From contig CALULJ010000017.1 in NCBI GenBank assembly GCA_944321445.1, forward strand, positions 1 through 44,987: a stretch of DNA of 44,987 nt. The letters run 5' to 3'. The number at the start of each line of letters is the position of its first letter. Position 1 is the first letter of the stretch. Source of the stretch: an uncultured Collinsella sp. (GTDB taxonomy: Bacteria; Actinomycetota; Coriobacteriia; Coriobacteriales; Coriobacteriaceae). The notes beneath the pieces were generated by a model that was given only the letters and a program-made list of their open reading frames with translations, had not been told where the DNA came from and did not search any database. Shown here one piece after another: positions 9,284 to 16,823 of this stretch. A program made the translations under genes and the position numbers.

Positions 9284-9309
9284 GTTCCAGATTCCGCGAA
9301 TTCTGGAAC
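9284..9309. repeat. 26-bp near-perfect inverted repeat, operator-like
   Basis: GTTCCAGA (9284-9291) and TCTGGAAC (9302-9309) are perfect 8-bp arms. The 10-bp centre is itself close to palindromic (TTCCGCGAAT). It lies between the divergent kinase operon and the small protein gene, has no T-tract, and so looks like a protein-binding site rather than a terminator. The binding protein is not known. Confidence 0.55.
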
Positions 9310-9339
9310 GCGATTTCGGCGTTTGTGCAGATAAACGTC

Positions 9340-9370
9340 TTTACCATCAGCGAGAATACGCATATTCTCG
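9340..9370 (+). promoter_or_regulatory. Promoter with palindromic operator over the -10 box
   Basis: TTTACC (9340-9345) and TATTCT (9363-9368) are spaced by 17 nt, a good sigma-70-type promoter for the rightward genes. A perfect inverted repeat, CGAGAATA-CGCA-TATTCTCG (9351-9370), covers the spacer and the -10 box, where a repressor would act. It precedes the 64-residue protein gene and possibly dnaX-ybaB-recR. Confidence 0.6.
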
Positions 9371-9406
9371 TGCTACGGTGCCGCGCAAGATGAGAAGGAG
9401 ATGGGC

Positions 9407-9601
9407 GTGAACGACCGGGAGAGACTCGAAGCATTCGAGGCGTTTGCGCGCGACGTGCGCGACGAGCTGGAACAAACCAATGCGCGCATGGAAGAGCTGC
9501 GCGTGGCGGGACGTGTAAAGACCGCGACGTATCGCCAGCTGTTCGCCCTGCGCATGACGCTGAAGGACATCGACCGAAGGCTCGAAGAGCACGGTCTGTA
9601 G
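9407..9601 (+). CDS. Small helical protein of unknown function
   Basis: 64 residues, highly charged and predicted all-helical, with heptad-like spacing (LEAFEAFARDVRDELEQ, then MEELR, then a C-terminal KDIDRRLEEHGL). No cysteine, no membrane segment and no signal peptide. I do not recognise the family. GTG 9407 lies 6 nt behind AAGGAG and is preferred to ATG 9401, which directly abuts the site. It is the first gene after the operator-promoter at 9340-9370 and precedes dnaX by 86 bp in the same direction. It could be a DNA- or protein-binding helical hairpin, possibly the regulator of its own palindrome, but nothing in the sequence proves this. Confidence 0.7.
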   Translation: MNDRERLEAFEAFARDVRDELEQTNARMEELRVAGRVKTATYRQLFALRMTLKDIDRRLEEHGL

Positions 9602-9687
9602 CTGCCGCGGCGCGACCCTCGGTTCGCGACGGTGCTTCAGCGGGTATCATGGGAGCATTCGATTCGCCTGAAGGGAAACGGTGCTCC

Positions 9688-12144
9688 ATGGAGTCGCTCT
9701 ACAGAAAATACCGTCCGCTCACCTTTGAGAGCGTTGTGGGCCAGCAGCACATCGTGTCCACGCTCGAGCACGCCGTGCAGGAGGGGAGGCTGTCGCACGC
9801 CTACCTGTTCTGCGGCCCGCGCGGTACGGGTAAGACCACCATGGCGCGCATCCTCGCCAAGGCCCTGCTGTGCGAGCACGCCGATGCCGCTCGCGCTCAG
9901 GGCGCAAGCGGGTGCATGCCCGACGGCACATGCCCCGAATGCGAAGCCATCGCCGAGGGCACGCATCCGGATGTCTACGAGCTCGACGCCGCATCGCGCA
10001 CCGGTGTCGACAGCGTGCGCGAGGAGATCATCAGCTCGGTGAACTTCGCCCCGGTGCGCGGCGCCTACAAGGTCTACATCATCGACGAGGTCCACATGCT
10101 CACGGCGGCAGCGTTCAACGCGCTGCTCAAGACGCTCGAGGAGCCGCCGAGCCACGTGGTCTTCATCCTGTGCACCACCGACCCGCAAAAGATCCTCGAG
10201 ACCATTCTCTCGCGCTGCCAGCGCTTCGACTTCCACCGCATCTCCAATGAGGACATTATCGGCCGCCTGCGCTATATCTGCGAGCAGGAGGGCTTCGACG
10301 CCGATGACGAGGCGCTCGAAATCGTGGCGCGCCATGCCCGCGGCGGCATGCGCGACGCGCTGTCCACGCTCGAGCAGCTGTCCGTGTTCGGCGACGGGGC
10401 CGTGCACGCAAGCGACGCCCGCGCGCTTCTGGGCGAGGTTTCGGGCACGGTGCTGGCGGAGTTTTCCCGCGGAATCGCGGCGCGCGACGTCGTAGGTCTG
10501 TTCAATATGATTCGCTCTCAGGTGGATGAAGGCAACGACCTGCTCGAGTTCGCGCGCGACGCCGTGGCGCACATGCGCGACGTGTACACGGCCCGCGTTG
10601 CCGGCGGAAACCCCGAGCTCTTCGACGGCACGCCCGACGAGGTTGCCGCGTTGGTGGACGAGGCCTCCCTGTTCGAGGGGCCGGACCGCTTGGCGCGCGT
10701 GCTCACGGTACTCGACGACGCCGCGATCGAGATGCGCGGTGCCTCCGATCCCCGTCTGGTGCTCGAGATTGCCTGTACCCGTCTTGCCCGTCCCGAGTCC
10801 GACCTGACGCTCGAGGCCCTGGCGGAGCGTATCGCTCGCTTGGAAGCGCAGCTTGCGGCAGGCGTTCCGAGTGCTCCGATGGGCGCTGCCGGCATGGCGG
10901 CGCTGGCCGACGCCGGCCGTCGCACAGAGGCGGGTGAGCGGCGCGCGCCGGATTCCATGCCCGCACGCGGCCAGGCGCCGCAGGCCGCACCGGCGAGTAA
11001 AGACGATCTGCCGTGGAACGCGCCTGCACAGGTGGCGGCGCCTCAAAAGCCCGCTTCCGCTCCTGCACCGTCCGCGGCGCGCTCGAATCCTGCCGCTTCT
11101 ACAACGCCCGCGCCTGTGGAGGAGCCCCCTGCTCCCGAACAATCGGCGCGCGCGGAGGCCCCTGTGCCGCCTGAGGTCGCCGCTGCACCATCTGCCGTGG
11201 AGCCCCGCACATCGGCTGCGGCCCCGAAGCCTGAGGTTAAGCCCGCGCAGCCGGAGGCGCCGCACACGGCCACTGCCCCTGCTCCTACGCAGGCAGCCGA
11301 TACCGCGCCCGCTTCTCAGCCCGCAACCGATGCCGTCGCCGATGCCGGTGAGCTGCAGCGCAAGTGGGCCGAGGTGGTCAAGCGGGTCACGGCGGCGCAG
11401 GCGTCGCGCGGCGCCCTGCTGCAGTCGTCGCGTGCGAAGTCCGACGACGGCGCGCGCTTGGTCGTCGGCTTTCCCAAGGGCTCGAACTTCGCCATCAAGA
11501 TGCTCGGACGTGCCGACTCCCACAACGTGATCACGCCCATCGTGAGCGCTGTGTTCGGCCCACGCACCGTGGACTATGTCATGGACGGCGGCTCGCCTGC
11601 CCCTTCCGCCGCGCCCTCCGCACCGACGGCGCCCTCGGCGTCTGAAGCGAAACCTGCGGCACCCGTTTCCGCGGCAGCCCCCAAACCCGCGTCCGCACCT
11701 GTTGCGATCCCCGCGAGCGCGCCTGTGTCTGCACCCGTGGCACCCGCCACGCAGCCGGCAGCGGCTTCCGTTTCTGCCCCCGCGGCCGCGACGCCCCAGG
11801 TCGATCAGACGAGCGGCCCCACCATCGTCCCCGAGCCTGATATCGAGGCGGACCGTCGCGCATGGGAAGACGAGCAGGTCCCCTATGACGACGCCGCCAT
11901 CGCTTCCTACGAAGACGATGAGCTGCCGCCCTTCGACATTCCGGGCAACCCCGCTCCCGCCGCCGCGGCACCCCAGCAACCCAGCACTCCTCCCGCCGCA
12001 AAGCCTGCCGCACCTGCCGGCGCTGCACCCTGGGTGGGGGCGGCCACGCCCGCTGCCGGCAACGACCAGGTTCCTCAGACGGAGGAGGAGGCGAAGGAAC
12101 TGCTCGACAGCATCTTCGGCAACGTGGTATATAAGGACGCCTAA
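9688..12144 (+). CDS. dnaX: DNA polymerase III subunits gamma/tau
   Basis: Clamp-loader ATPase of the replisome, 818 residues. Walker A GPRGTGKTT is at 43-51, the zinc-module cysteines are C62, C76, C82 and C85, Walker B with DEVH is near 133-136, and the sensor and arginine-finger region LSRCQRF follows. Domain III runs to about 370. A very long Ala/Pro-rich low-complexity linker (about 390-550 and again about 640-790) flanks the tau C-terminal domain (about 560-630). The ATG at 9688 begins the canonical MESLYRKYRP; an upstream in-frame start at 9649 would add 13 residues unlike the family. No A-rich slippery heptamer is visible, so gamma may not be made by E. coli-type frameshifting. It forms the conserved dnaX-ybaB-recR set. 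Confidence 0.95.
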   Translation: MESLYRKYRPLTFESVVGQQHIVSTLEHAVQEGRLSHAYLFCGPRGTGKTTMARILAKALLCEHADAARAQGASGCMPDGTCPECEAIAEGTHPDVYELDAASRTGVDSVREEIISSVNFAPVRGAYKVYIIDEVHMLTAAAFNALLKTLEEPPSHVVFILCTTDPQKILETILSRCQRFDFHRISNEDIIGRLRYICEQEGFDADDEALEIVARHARGGMRDALSTLEQLSVFGDGAVHASDARALLGEVSGTVLAEFSRGIAARDVVGLFNMIRSQVDEGNDLLEFARDAVAHMRDVYTARVAGGNPELFDGTPDEVAALVDEASLFEGPDRLARVLTVLDDAAIEMRGASDPRLVLEIACTRLARPESDLTLEALAERIARLEAQLAAGVPSAPMGAAGMAALADAGRRTEAGERRAPDSMPARGQAPQAAPASKDDLPWNAPAQVAAPQKPASAPAPSAARSNPAASTTPAPVEEPPAPEQSARAEAPVPPEVAAAPSAVEPRTSAAAPKPEVKPAQPEAPHTATAPAPTQAADTAPASQPATDAVADAGELQRKWAEVVKRVTAAQASRGALLQSSRAKSDDGARLVVGFPKGSNFAIKMLGRADSHNVITPIVSAVFGPRTVDYVMDGGSPAPSAAPSAPTAPSASEAKPAAPVSAAAPKPASAPVAIPASAPVSAPVAPATQPAAASVSAPAAATPQVDQTSGPTIVPEPDIEADRRAWEDEQVPYDDAAIASYEDDELPPFDIPGNPAPAAAAPQQPSTPPAAKPAAPAGAAPWVGAATPAAGNDQVPQTEEEAKELLDSIFGNVVYKDA

Positions 12145-12222
12145 TCCCGGCGCCGCCGTGGCCGTCGCCCCGTCTCCAACGGGCGGCGCGCTCATGGTAC
12201 GATGCCAAAGGAAAAAACGGAC

Positions 12223-12242
12223 CCGCCGGCCCACGCCGGCGG
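12223..12242 (+). repeat. GC-rich hairpin in the ybaB leader
   Basis: CCGCCGGC (12223-12230) and GCCGGCGG (12235-12242) form an 8-bp stem with a 4-nt loop. It starts about 20 nt after a possible -10 box (TACGAT, 12198-12203) and ends 8 nt before the ybaB ribosome site. There is no T-tract, so it is more likely a transcript-stabilising or weak attenuating stem than a terminator. Confidence 0.4.
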
Positions 12243-12261
12243 CGCACACGAAGGAGCTCAC

Positions 12262-12579
12262 ATGCCCAACATCAATATGCAGCAGATGATGAAGCAGGCC
12301 CGCAAGATGCAGGAGCAGCTTGCGTCCGTTCAGGATAACCTCGCCCAGACCTCGGTCGAGGCGAGCGCTGGCGGCGGCATGGTCAAGGTGAGCGTCAACG
12401 GCAGCATGCAGCTGGAGTCCATCACCATCGACCCCGACGCGCTCGATCCCGAGGACGTCGACATGCTCCAGGACATGATCATCGCCGCGGTGAACGAGGG
12501 CCTGCGCCAGGTCATCGAGATCTCCAACAAACAGATGGGCGCCATCACCGGCGGCCTCAACATCCCGGGCCTGTTCTAA
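12262..12579 (+). CDS. ybaB: YbaB/EbfC-family nucleoid-associated protein
   Basis: 105-residue DNA-binding protein of the YbaB/EbfC family, which forms dimers and binds DNA without high sequence specificity. It starts MPNINMQQMMKQARKMQEQL, the usual helical N-terminus, followed by the conserved GGGMVKVSVNG strand region and the C-terminal GLNIPGLF. ATG 12262 sits behind AAGGAG. An in-frame start at 12202 would add 20 residues that run through the leader hairpin and is unlikely. It lies between dnaX and recR, a widely conserved order linked to recombinational repair. Confidence 0.93.
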   Translation: MPNINMQQMMKQARKMQEQLASVQDNLAQTSVEASAGGGMVKVSVNGSMQLESITIDPDALDPEDVDMLQDMIIAAVNEGLRQVIEISNKQMGAITGGLNIPGLF

Positions 12580-12627
12580 GCGGCGCGAACGGGTTCGTCC
12601 CGTGCGCGTTCTGGGGAGATCGCATTC

Positions 12628-13224
12628 ATGAGTGCAGACCGCAGCCTACAGATTCTTCTCGATGAGCTGGGCAGACTTCCGGGCATTGGCCCCAAGTCGG
12701 CCCAGCGCATTGCCTATTACCTGCTCGAAGCCGATGCCGAGGAGGCGCGCCGCCTGGCCGACGCCATCCTGGCCGTGAAGGCGCAGGTCCATTTCTGCAG
12801 CCGCTGCTTCAACTACGCCACCGACGACGAATGTGCCATCTGCCAGGATTCCTCCCGCGACCGCACGCGCATCTGCGTGGTCTCGGAGCCCCGCGACGTC
12901 TCGGCCATCGAGCGAACGGGCAGCTATCGCGGGCTCTACCACGTGCTCGGTGGCGTCATCAGTCCCATCGACAAGATCGGTCCGGAGCAGCTGCACGTCC
13001 GCGAGCTGCTCGCGCGCCTGGGCGCCGAGGACATCCAGGAGGTCATCATCGCCACGAACCCCAACATCGAGGGCGAGACCACCGCAAGCTACCTCGCCCG
13101 CGTCATCAAGCCGCTCGGCGTGACGGTGAGCCGCCTGGCAAGCGGCCTTCCCGTGGGCGGCGACCTGGAATACGCCGACGAACTTACGCTCGGACGCGCC
13201 ATCGAGGCGCGCCGCGCGCTGTAA
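12628..13224 (+). CDS. recR: Recombination mediator RecR
   Basis: 198 residues, full length for RecR. It acts with RecF and RecO to load RecA onto gapped DNA. A helix-hairpin-helix motif ([19 protein letters not shown], 15-33) is followed by a zinc finger with C57, C60, C69 and C72, a Toprim domain ([14 protein letters not shown] onward) and the C-terminal Walker-B-like region ending in [12 protein letters not shown]. Third gene of the dnaX-ybaB-recR unit. It converges on the LytTR gene with a gap of only 17 bp, which holds no obvious terminator. Confidence 0.95.
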   Translation: MSADRSLQILLDELGRLPGIGPKSAQRIAYYLLEADAEEARRLADAILAVKAQVHFCSRCFNYATDDECAICQDSSRDRTRICVVSEPRDVSAIERTGSYRGLYHVLGGVISPIDKIGPEQLHVRELLARLGAEDIQEVIIATNPNIEGETTASYLARVIKPLGVTVSRLASGLPVGGDLEYADELTLGRAIEARRAL

Positions 13225-13241
13225 ATCTATCGTTTGTACAG

Positions 13242-14482
13242 CTACATCTTGGTATCGCTGCGCGTCAGCAGCTCGCGCAGCTGAACCTGTCGGCGGCGGC
13301 TCACCGGCAGGTGCGTGCCGTCGTCGAGCACGAGCTCGCCGGTTGTCAGCGAGCGGACGCATTCCAAATTGACCACGATGGACCGGTGGCAGTAGACAAA
13401 CTGCTCTTCTGGTAGCTCGCGCGCAATCTGCTCGAGTGAAGCGCTCAGGTGAATGGGCTCTCCTTCCACAAGGTGCACGATGCGCTCGCGTTTGAGCGAC
13501 TCGACATAGCGCACGTTGGAAGCGAAAAAGCTCGTCGCCTGCGTTGCCGTCGAGACGATGATGGGCGCTCGCGCTGCTCTGCAGCAGCAGTGCTCGCCTC
13601 GGCGATCTCGGCTTCGAGTTCGCGCACCCTGCCCGCGGCAGTCCGGAGCTTGCGGGCCAGTTCGCTTCGCTGCTCGGCGCTACGCGTGAGCGCGTCTTCG
13701 AGCGCATTTTGGCGCAGCGTGCTTTCCTGCAGCGTTTCGATGGTGCGCAGCGTCCACCACACCACGATGACGATGGCGACGGTCGTGAGGTACACGATGG
13801 AGGTGAACTCCCTGCCACGGCCCTCAGGCGTCAGCCAATAGCCCAACAGCAGCGCCACGATGGGAATCGCCGGTAAAATGGACATATGCCACCACACGGA
13901 CGCGTCGATGTCGGTGGAGAAGAGCGTGCGCACGTAGCGCATGAGCGCCGCCATGGGCACAAAGCTCACCACCGTGATGGGCAGCAGCGCTGCCAAGGTC
14001 ATAACCTCATAGGTCTGATCGGGGTTACGTGCCAGGTCAAACGTGTTGATTGCGAAATACCAGACCATGCCGACGGCATAGCCGTAGCAGATGGCGAGCA
14101 CGAAGGCGAAGGTTTTGTGCGATGTATCGGCTTCGATGGCGCGAATATAATAGGCGCACAGCACGCCGATGATGCCGAAGCCCAAGAAATTGTGCGTGAG
14201 GAAGCGCACGTAGTCCGAAAGCGGCCGCAGGGCGAGGGCGGTGAACGGTATGAGCGATACGCCGAGGATGATGCCCACGTGCCTCCACGCCTCGGCCATG
14301 TTGTTCTGCTTCCCGGCGAACGGGATGACGCAAAGCGCGGCGCAGGGCACAATCTGCAGAAGGAGCCCGACGATGGTGCAAAGTGCAACAACGGCGAATT
14401 CCGTGGGTATCGGTCCTCTCGAGCGTAAATGTACGTGCCAGGATGGCCCATTGTGCCCCGACACGTTTGCACCGGGCGCCAT
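13242..14482 (-). pseudogene. Membrane LytTR-type transcriptional regulator, frameshifted
   Basis: Reading from ATG 14482, the first frame encodes about seven membrane segments and then a coiled coil (about 65 residues, up to AEASTAAAEQRER). Directly after this the reading frame changes. The continuation that matches a LytTR DNA-binding domain (PIIVSTATQ, RYVESLKRERIVHLVEGE, VYCHRSIVVNLECVRSL) lies in the -1 frame and ends at 13242. The switch maps to the CCC run at 13563-13565 (plus-strand GGG). One extra C would join both parts into a protein of about 413 residues. The first frame runs on for about 35 Arg/Ser-rich residues before stopping. This is either a real mutation, a sequencing error in a short homopolymer, or slippage. 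The LytTR part alone has no credible start or ribosome site. The start is uncertain: 14482 has GGAG 11 nt upstream. Confidence 0.75.
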
Positions 14483-14542
14483 CTTGTCGGGTGCTCCAAA
14501 CCTCCGTTTTGCGCCCAGAACTTCCCGTTCGCGCCGCCTTGG

Positions 14543-14572
14543 TTGTGCGGCACGAGGGGGTGCGTCTACAAT
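14543..14572 (+). promoter_or_regulatory. Promoter of the surface 5'-nucleotidase gene
   Basis: TTGTGC (14543-14548), 18 nt, TACAAT (14567-14572). Transcription would start near 14579, just ahead of the leader hairpin at 14582-14606. Confidence 0.6.
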
Positions 14573-14581
14573 CACCGTGCA

Positions 14582-14606
14582 GGCAATACGGGCTTTATTG
14601 CCTTTT
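14582..14606 (+). promoter_or_regulatory. Hairpin with T-tract in the 5' leader of the nucleotidase gene
   Basis: GGCAATA (14582-14588) and TATTGCC (14596-14602) form a perfect 7-bp stem with a 7-nt loop, followed at once by TTTT. It begins within a few bases of the predicted transcription start and ends 24 nt before the ATG. It could be an operator, or a weak terminator-like stem affecting early elongation. Confidence 0.45.
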
Positions 14607-14630
14607 CGAATAAGAAATGAGGCGATCGCC

Positions 14631-16616
14631 ATGCATCAGGGCATCCATAATCGAGGCGTCGGTTTTCCGACGCGCATAGCGTCGGCGGCAGTCGCGCTCG
14701 CCGTTGCCGGTGGTCTTCTGTGCCCCGCGGCGGCGTTCGCTGAACCGATCGGCTCCCTCGACATCGTGCACATCAACGACATCCACGGGCACTATGCGGT
14801 CGATTACGAGAACGAGGAGGATGGCGCCGAGGCCACCATCAACGCGTTCTCGGCGCTCAAGCAGGTCATCGACGAGGTCGACCCTGCCCTCGCGCTCGAC
14901 GCGGGCGACACGTTCCACGGCGATTCGTTCGCGACGGTTTGCTCTGGCACCTCGGTGGCGGAGCTGCTCGAGACCGCGGGCGTCGATGCCACAACACCGG
15001 GTAACCACGACTGGAGCTACGGTTCCGAGCAGCTCGAATCGATCGATACGGCCTTCGATTTCTCGGTGCTCGCCGCGAATGTGGTGGACGCCGGGACGGG
15101 AGAGTCCTACTTCGAGCATCCCTACCTGCTGCGCGAGGTCGCGCTCGAGGATGAGGACGGCAATCCCACGTCGACCACGGTAACCGTGGGCGTGTTCGGC
15201 GTCATCGACGAGGATTTCTATACCTCCACTCCCGCGAAGAACGTCGAGGACGTTCGCTTTGAAGATGCCGCCGAGACCGCGGACGACATGGCCGAGGAGC
15301 TGCGCGCCCAGGGTGCCGACATCGTCGTGTGCCTCTCGCACAACGCCGACCCACAGGAGCTTGCCCAGCAGACAAGCGGCATCGATGCCATCGTCGCCGG
15401 TCACGAGCACATTGCGATCGATGATACCGTGACCTCTGCCGATGGCACCGAGGTCGCCGTGGTCGAGGCTCCTTCGAGCCCCGCTGCCGACTACTTCGGT
15501 ACCGTCGGCGTGCTCACGCTCGACATCGCAGATGACGGCGACGGCACCTATTCGGTGGAAGACCACGCCGAGGAGCAGATTGCGACGGCCGACCCCGCGT
15601 TTATCGATACCGACCCGGAAATCGCCGCAGCGACCGAGACGATCCTCGAGATGAACGCCGAGATCCTCGACGAGCCTGTTGGTACAAGCGAGAGCGACTA
15701 CCCGTATAGCACGAGCACCGCTCCGGGCGGCTGGGAGCTCATCCGCACGCAGGATGAGCCCATCGGCCACCTGGTGACCGGTTCCTATCTGGTGCAGACC
15801 GGCGCCGACCTCGCCTTCGAGAACGCCGGCGGCATCCGCGGCGGCGTGACCGCGGGCGATGTGACCGCGGGCGACCTCATCTCCATCTCGCCGTACGGCA
15901 ACACGCTCTCCACCTACAAGCTCGCCGGCGCGCAGATCCGCGAGGCGCTCGAGACCTCGCTCGACATCTCCAAGGCCTGCCGCGACGTGCTCGCCCTGCA
16001 GATCGAGGCCCTCGAGAACGGTGAGGATCCCTTCCAGTACAGCTGGCCGAGCAACTCGGGCTCGGTGCTCGTGGTGGGCGGCGCCGTCATGGAGATCGAT
16101 TGGGATCAGCCGCGCGGTTCGCGCCTCGTGTCCATCGAGGTCGGTGGCGCGCCGCTCGATGACGCGCGCACCTACACCGTGGCGATCAACAGCTACCTGC
16201 CGGGCTGCACGGACGAGTACCCGATGTTCGGTGACATGGAGCTCGTTGCCGAGTGGGGCACGTGCGAGGAGGCCCTGCGCGATCTGGTGTCTCAGGACGG
16301 ATGGGAACAGCTCGTGACCGAGGTGTCCGGCTCGACGACCTATGTCGAGGCGGGGGAGGACCCCGAGCCCGAGCCGACGCCGGAACCCGAGCCCGCGCCG
16401 GCACCGGGTGATGACGAGCCCGCCGACGATAAACCCGTCGACAACGAGCCGGCAGACACCCCTGCCGATTCCCAGAAGCCCGGCTCCACCACCGCGTCCG
16501 GCACGCTTCCGCAGACCGGTGACGCCAGCGCGGTCGCGGGCCTGGTATTCGCCGCCGGCGCCCTGTGCTCCGGCATCGGCGCCGGCATGATCGTGCGCCG
16601 GCCGCGCCGGAAGTAA
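14631..16616 (+). CDS. LPXTG-anchored 5'-nucleotidase / metallophosphatase family protein
   Basis: Secreted, wall-anchored phosphoesterase of the UshA/5'-nucleotidase family, 661 residues. The signal peptide covers about 1-37 (AAAFA, then EP). The metallophosphatase domain shows VHINDIHGH, LDAGDTFHGDS, PGNHDWSYG, the LSHNAD region and AGHEH, which together supply the two-metal site. The C-terminal nucleotide-binding domain contains ENAGGIRGG and ISPYGNTL. A Pro/Glu/Asp-rich spacer (about 573-620) leads to LPQTG, a hydrophobic helix and a basic tail, the sortase signal. The likely role is dephosphorylation of extracellular nucleotides; the exact substrate is open. ATG 14631 begins the signal peptide. 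It diverges from the LytTR regulator, which could control it, although that gene is frameshifted here. Confidence 0.93.
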   Translation: MHQGIHNRGVGFPTRIASAAVALAVAGGLLCPAAAFAEPIGSLDIVHINDIHGHYAVDYENEEDGAEATINAFSALKQVIDEVDPALALDAGDTFHGDSFATVCSGTSVAELLETAGVDATTPGNHDWSYGSEQLESIDTAFDFSVLAANVVDAGTGESYFEHPYLLREVALEDEDGNPTSTTVTVGVFGVIDEDFYTSTPAKNVEDVRFEDAAETADDMAEELRAQGADIVVCLSHNADPQELAQQTSGIDAIVAGHEHIAIDDTVTSADGTEVAVVEAPSSPAADYFGTVGVLTLDIADDGDGTYSVEDHAEEQIATADPAFIDTDPEIAAATETILEMNAEILDEPVGTSESDYPYSTSTAPGGWELIRTQDEPIGHLVTGSYLVQTGADLAFENAGGIRGGVTAGDVTAGDLISISPYGNTLSTYKLAGAQIREALETSLDISKACRDVLALQIEALENGEDPFQYSWPSNSGSVLVVGGAVMEIDWDQPRGSRLVSIEVGGAPLDDARTYTVAINSYLPGCTDEYPMFGDMELVAEWGTCEEALRDLVSQDGWEQLVTEVSGSTTYVEAGEDPEPEPTPEPEPAPAPGDDEPADDKPVDNEPADTPADSQKPGSTTASGTLPQTGDASAVAGLVFAAGALCSGIGAGMIVRRPRRK

Positions 16617-16740
16617 GTCCAGGGCGGCCGTTCGGCCACATGGGACGAGTCGATTGCGTGCGCCGCGCGCCGTGAGGGGTGGTCTCCCGCGCGGCGTGCG
16701 GTCATTTCGTTCTCAAAACACCCCGTTCGTGCCTGTTCGG

Positions 16741-16769
16741 TTGCGGCCGTCTATGGCGCTGGTTACGAT
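16741..16769 (+). promoter_or_regulatory. Promoter of the partner-switching/exporter operon
   Basis: TTGCGG (16741-16746), 17 nt, TACGAT (16764-16769), 54 nt before the SpoIIE-type phosphatase start. The spacing is ideal and each box matches the vegetative consensus at four of six positions. I see no alternative-sigma-type box. Confidence 0.5.
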
Positions 16770-16823
16770 GTTCTAATACGTTTTTGTCGGTTACGCATGC
16801 GGTTGATGCAGGGAGGTGGACGC

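Noticed and set aside
12208-12219. A-rich run as a dnaX programmed frameshift site
   Set aside because: It lies after the dnaX stop codon in the ybaB leader; no slippery heptamer is found inside dnaX.
9637-12261. 874-codon open frame opposite dnaX
   Set aside because: Gly/Arg-rich antisense of the Ala/Pro-rich dnaX linker, not a protein-like sequence.
14241-14630. N-terminal extension of the nucleotidase from an upstream in-frame ATG
   Set aside because: The extension runs through the promoter and the opposite LytTR gene, while ATG 14631 begins a normal signal peptide.
16661-16696. Terminator after the nucleotidase gene (9-bp arms CGCCGCGCG/CGCGCGGCG)
   Set aside because: An 18-nt loop and no T-tract make it weak; it is GC-rich enough to occur by chance.
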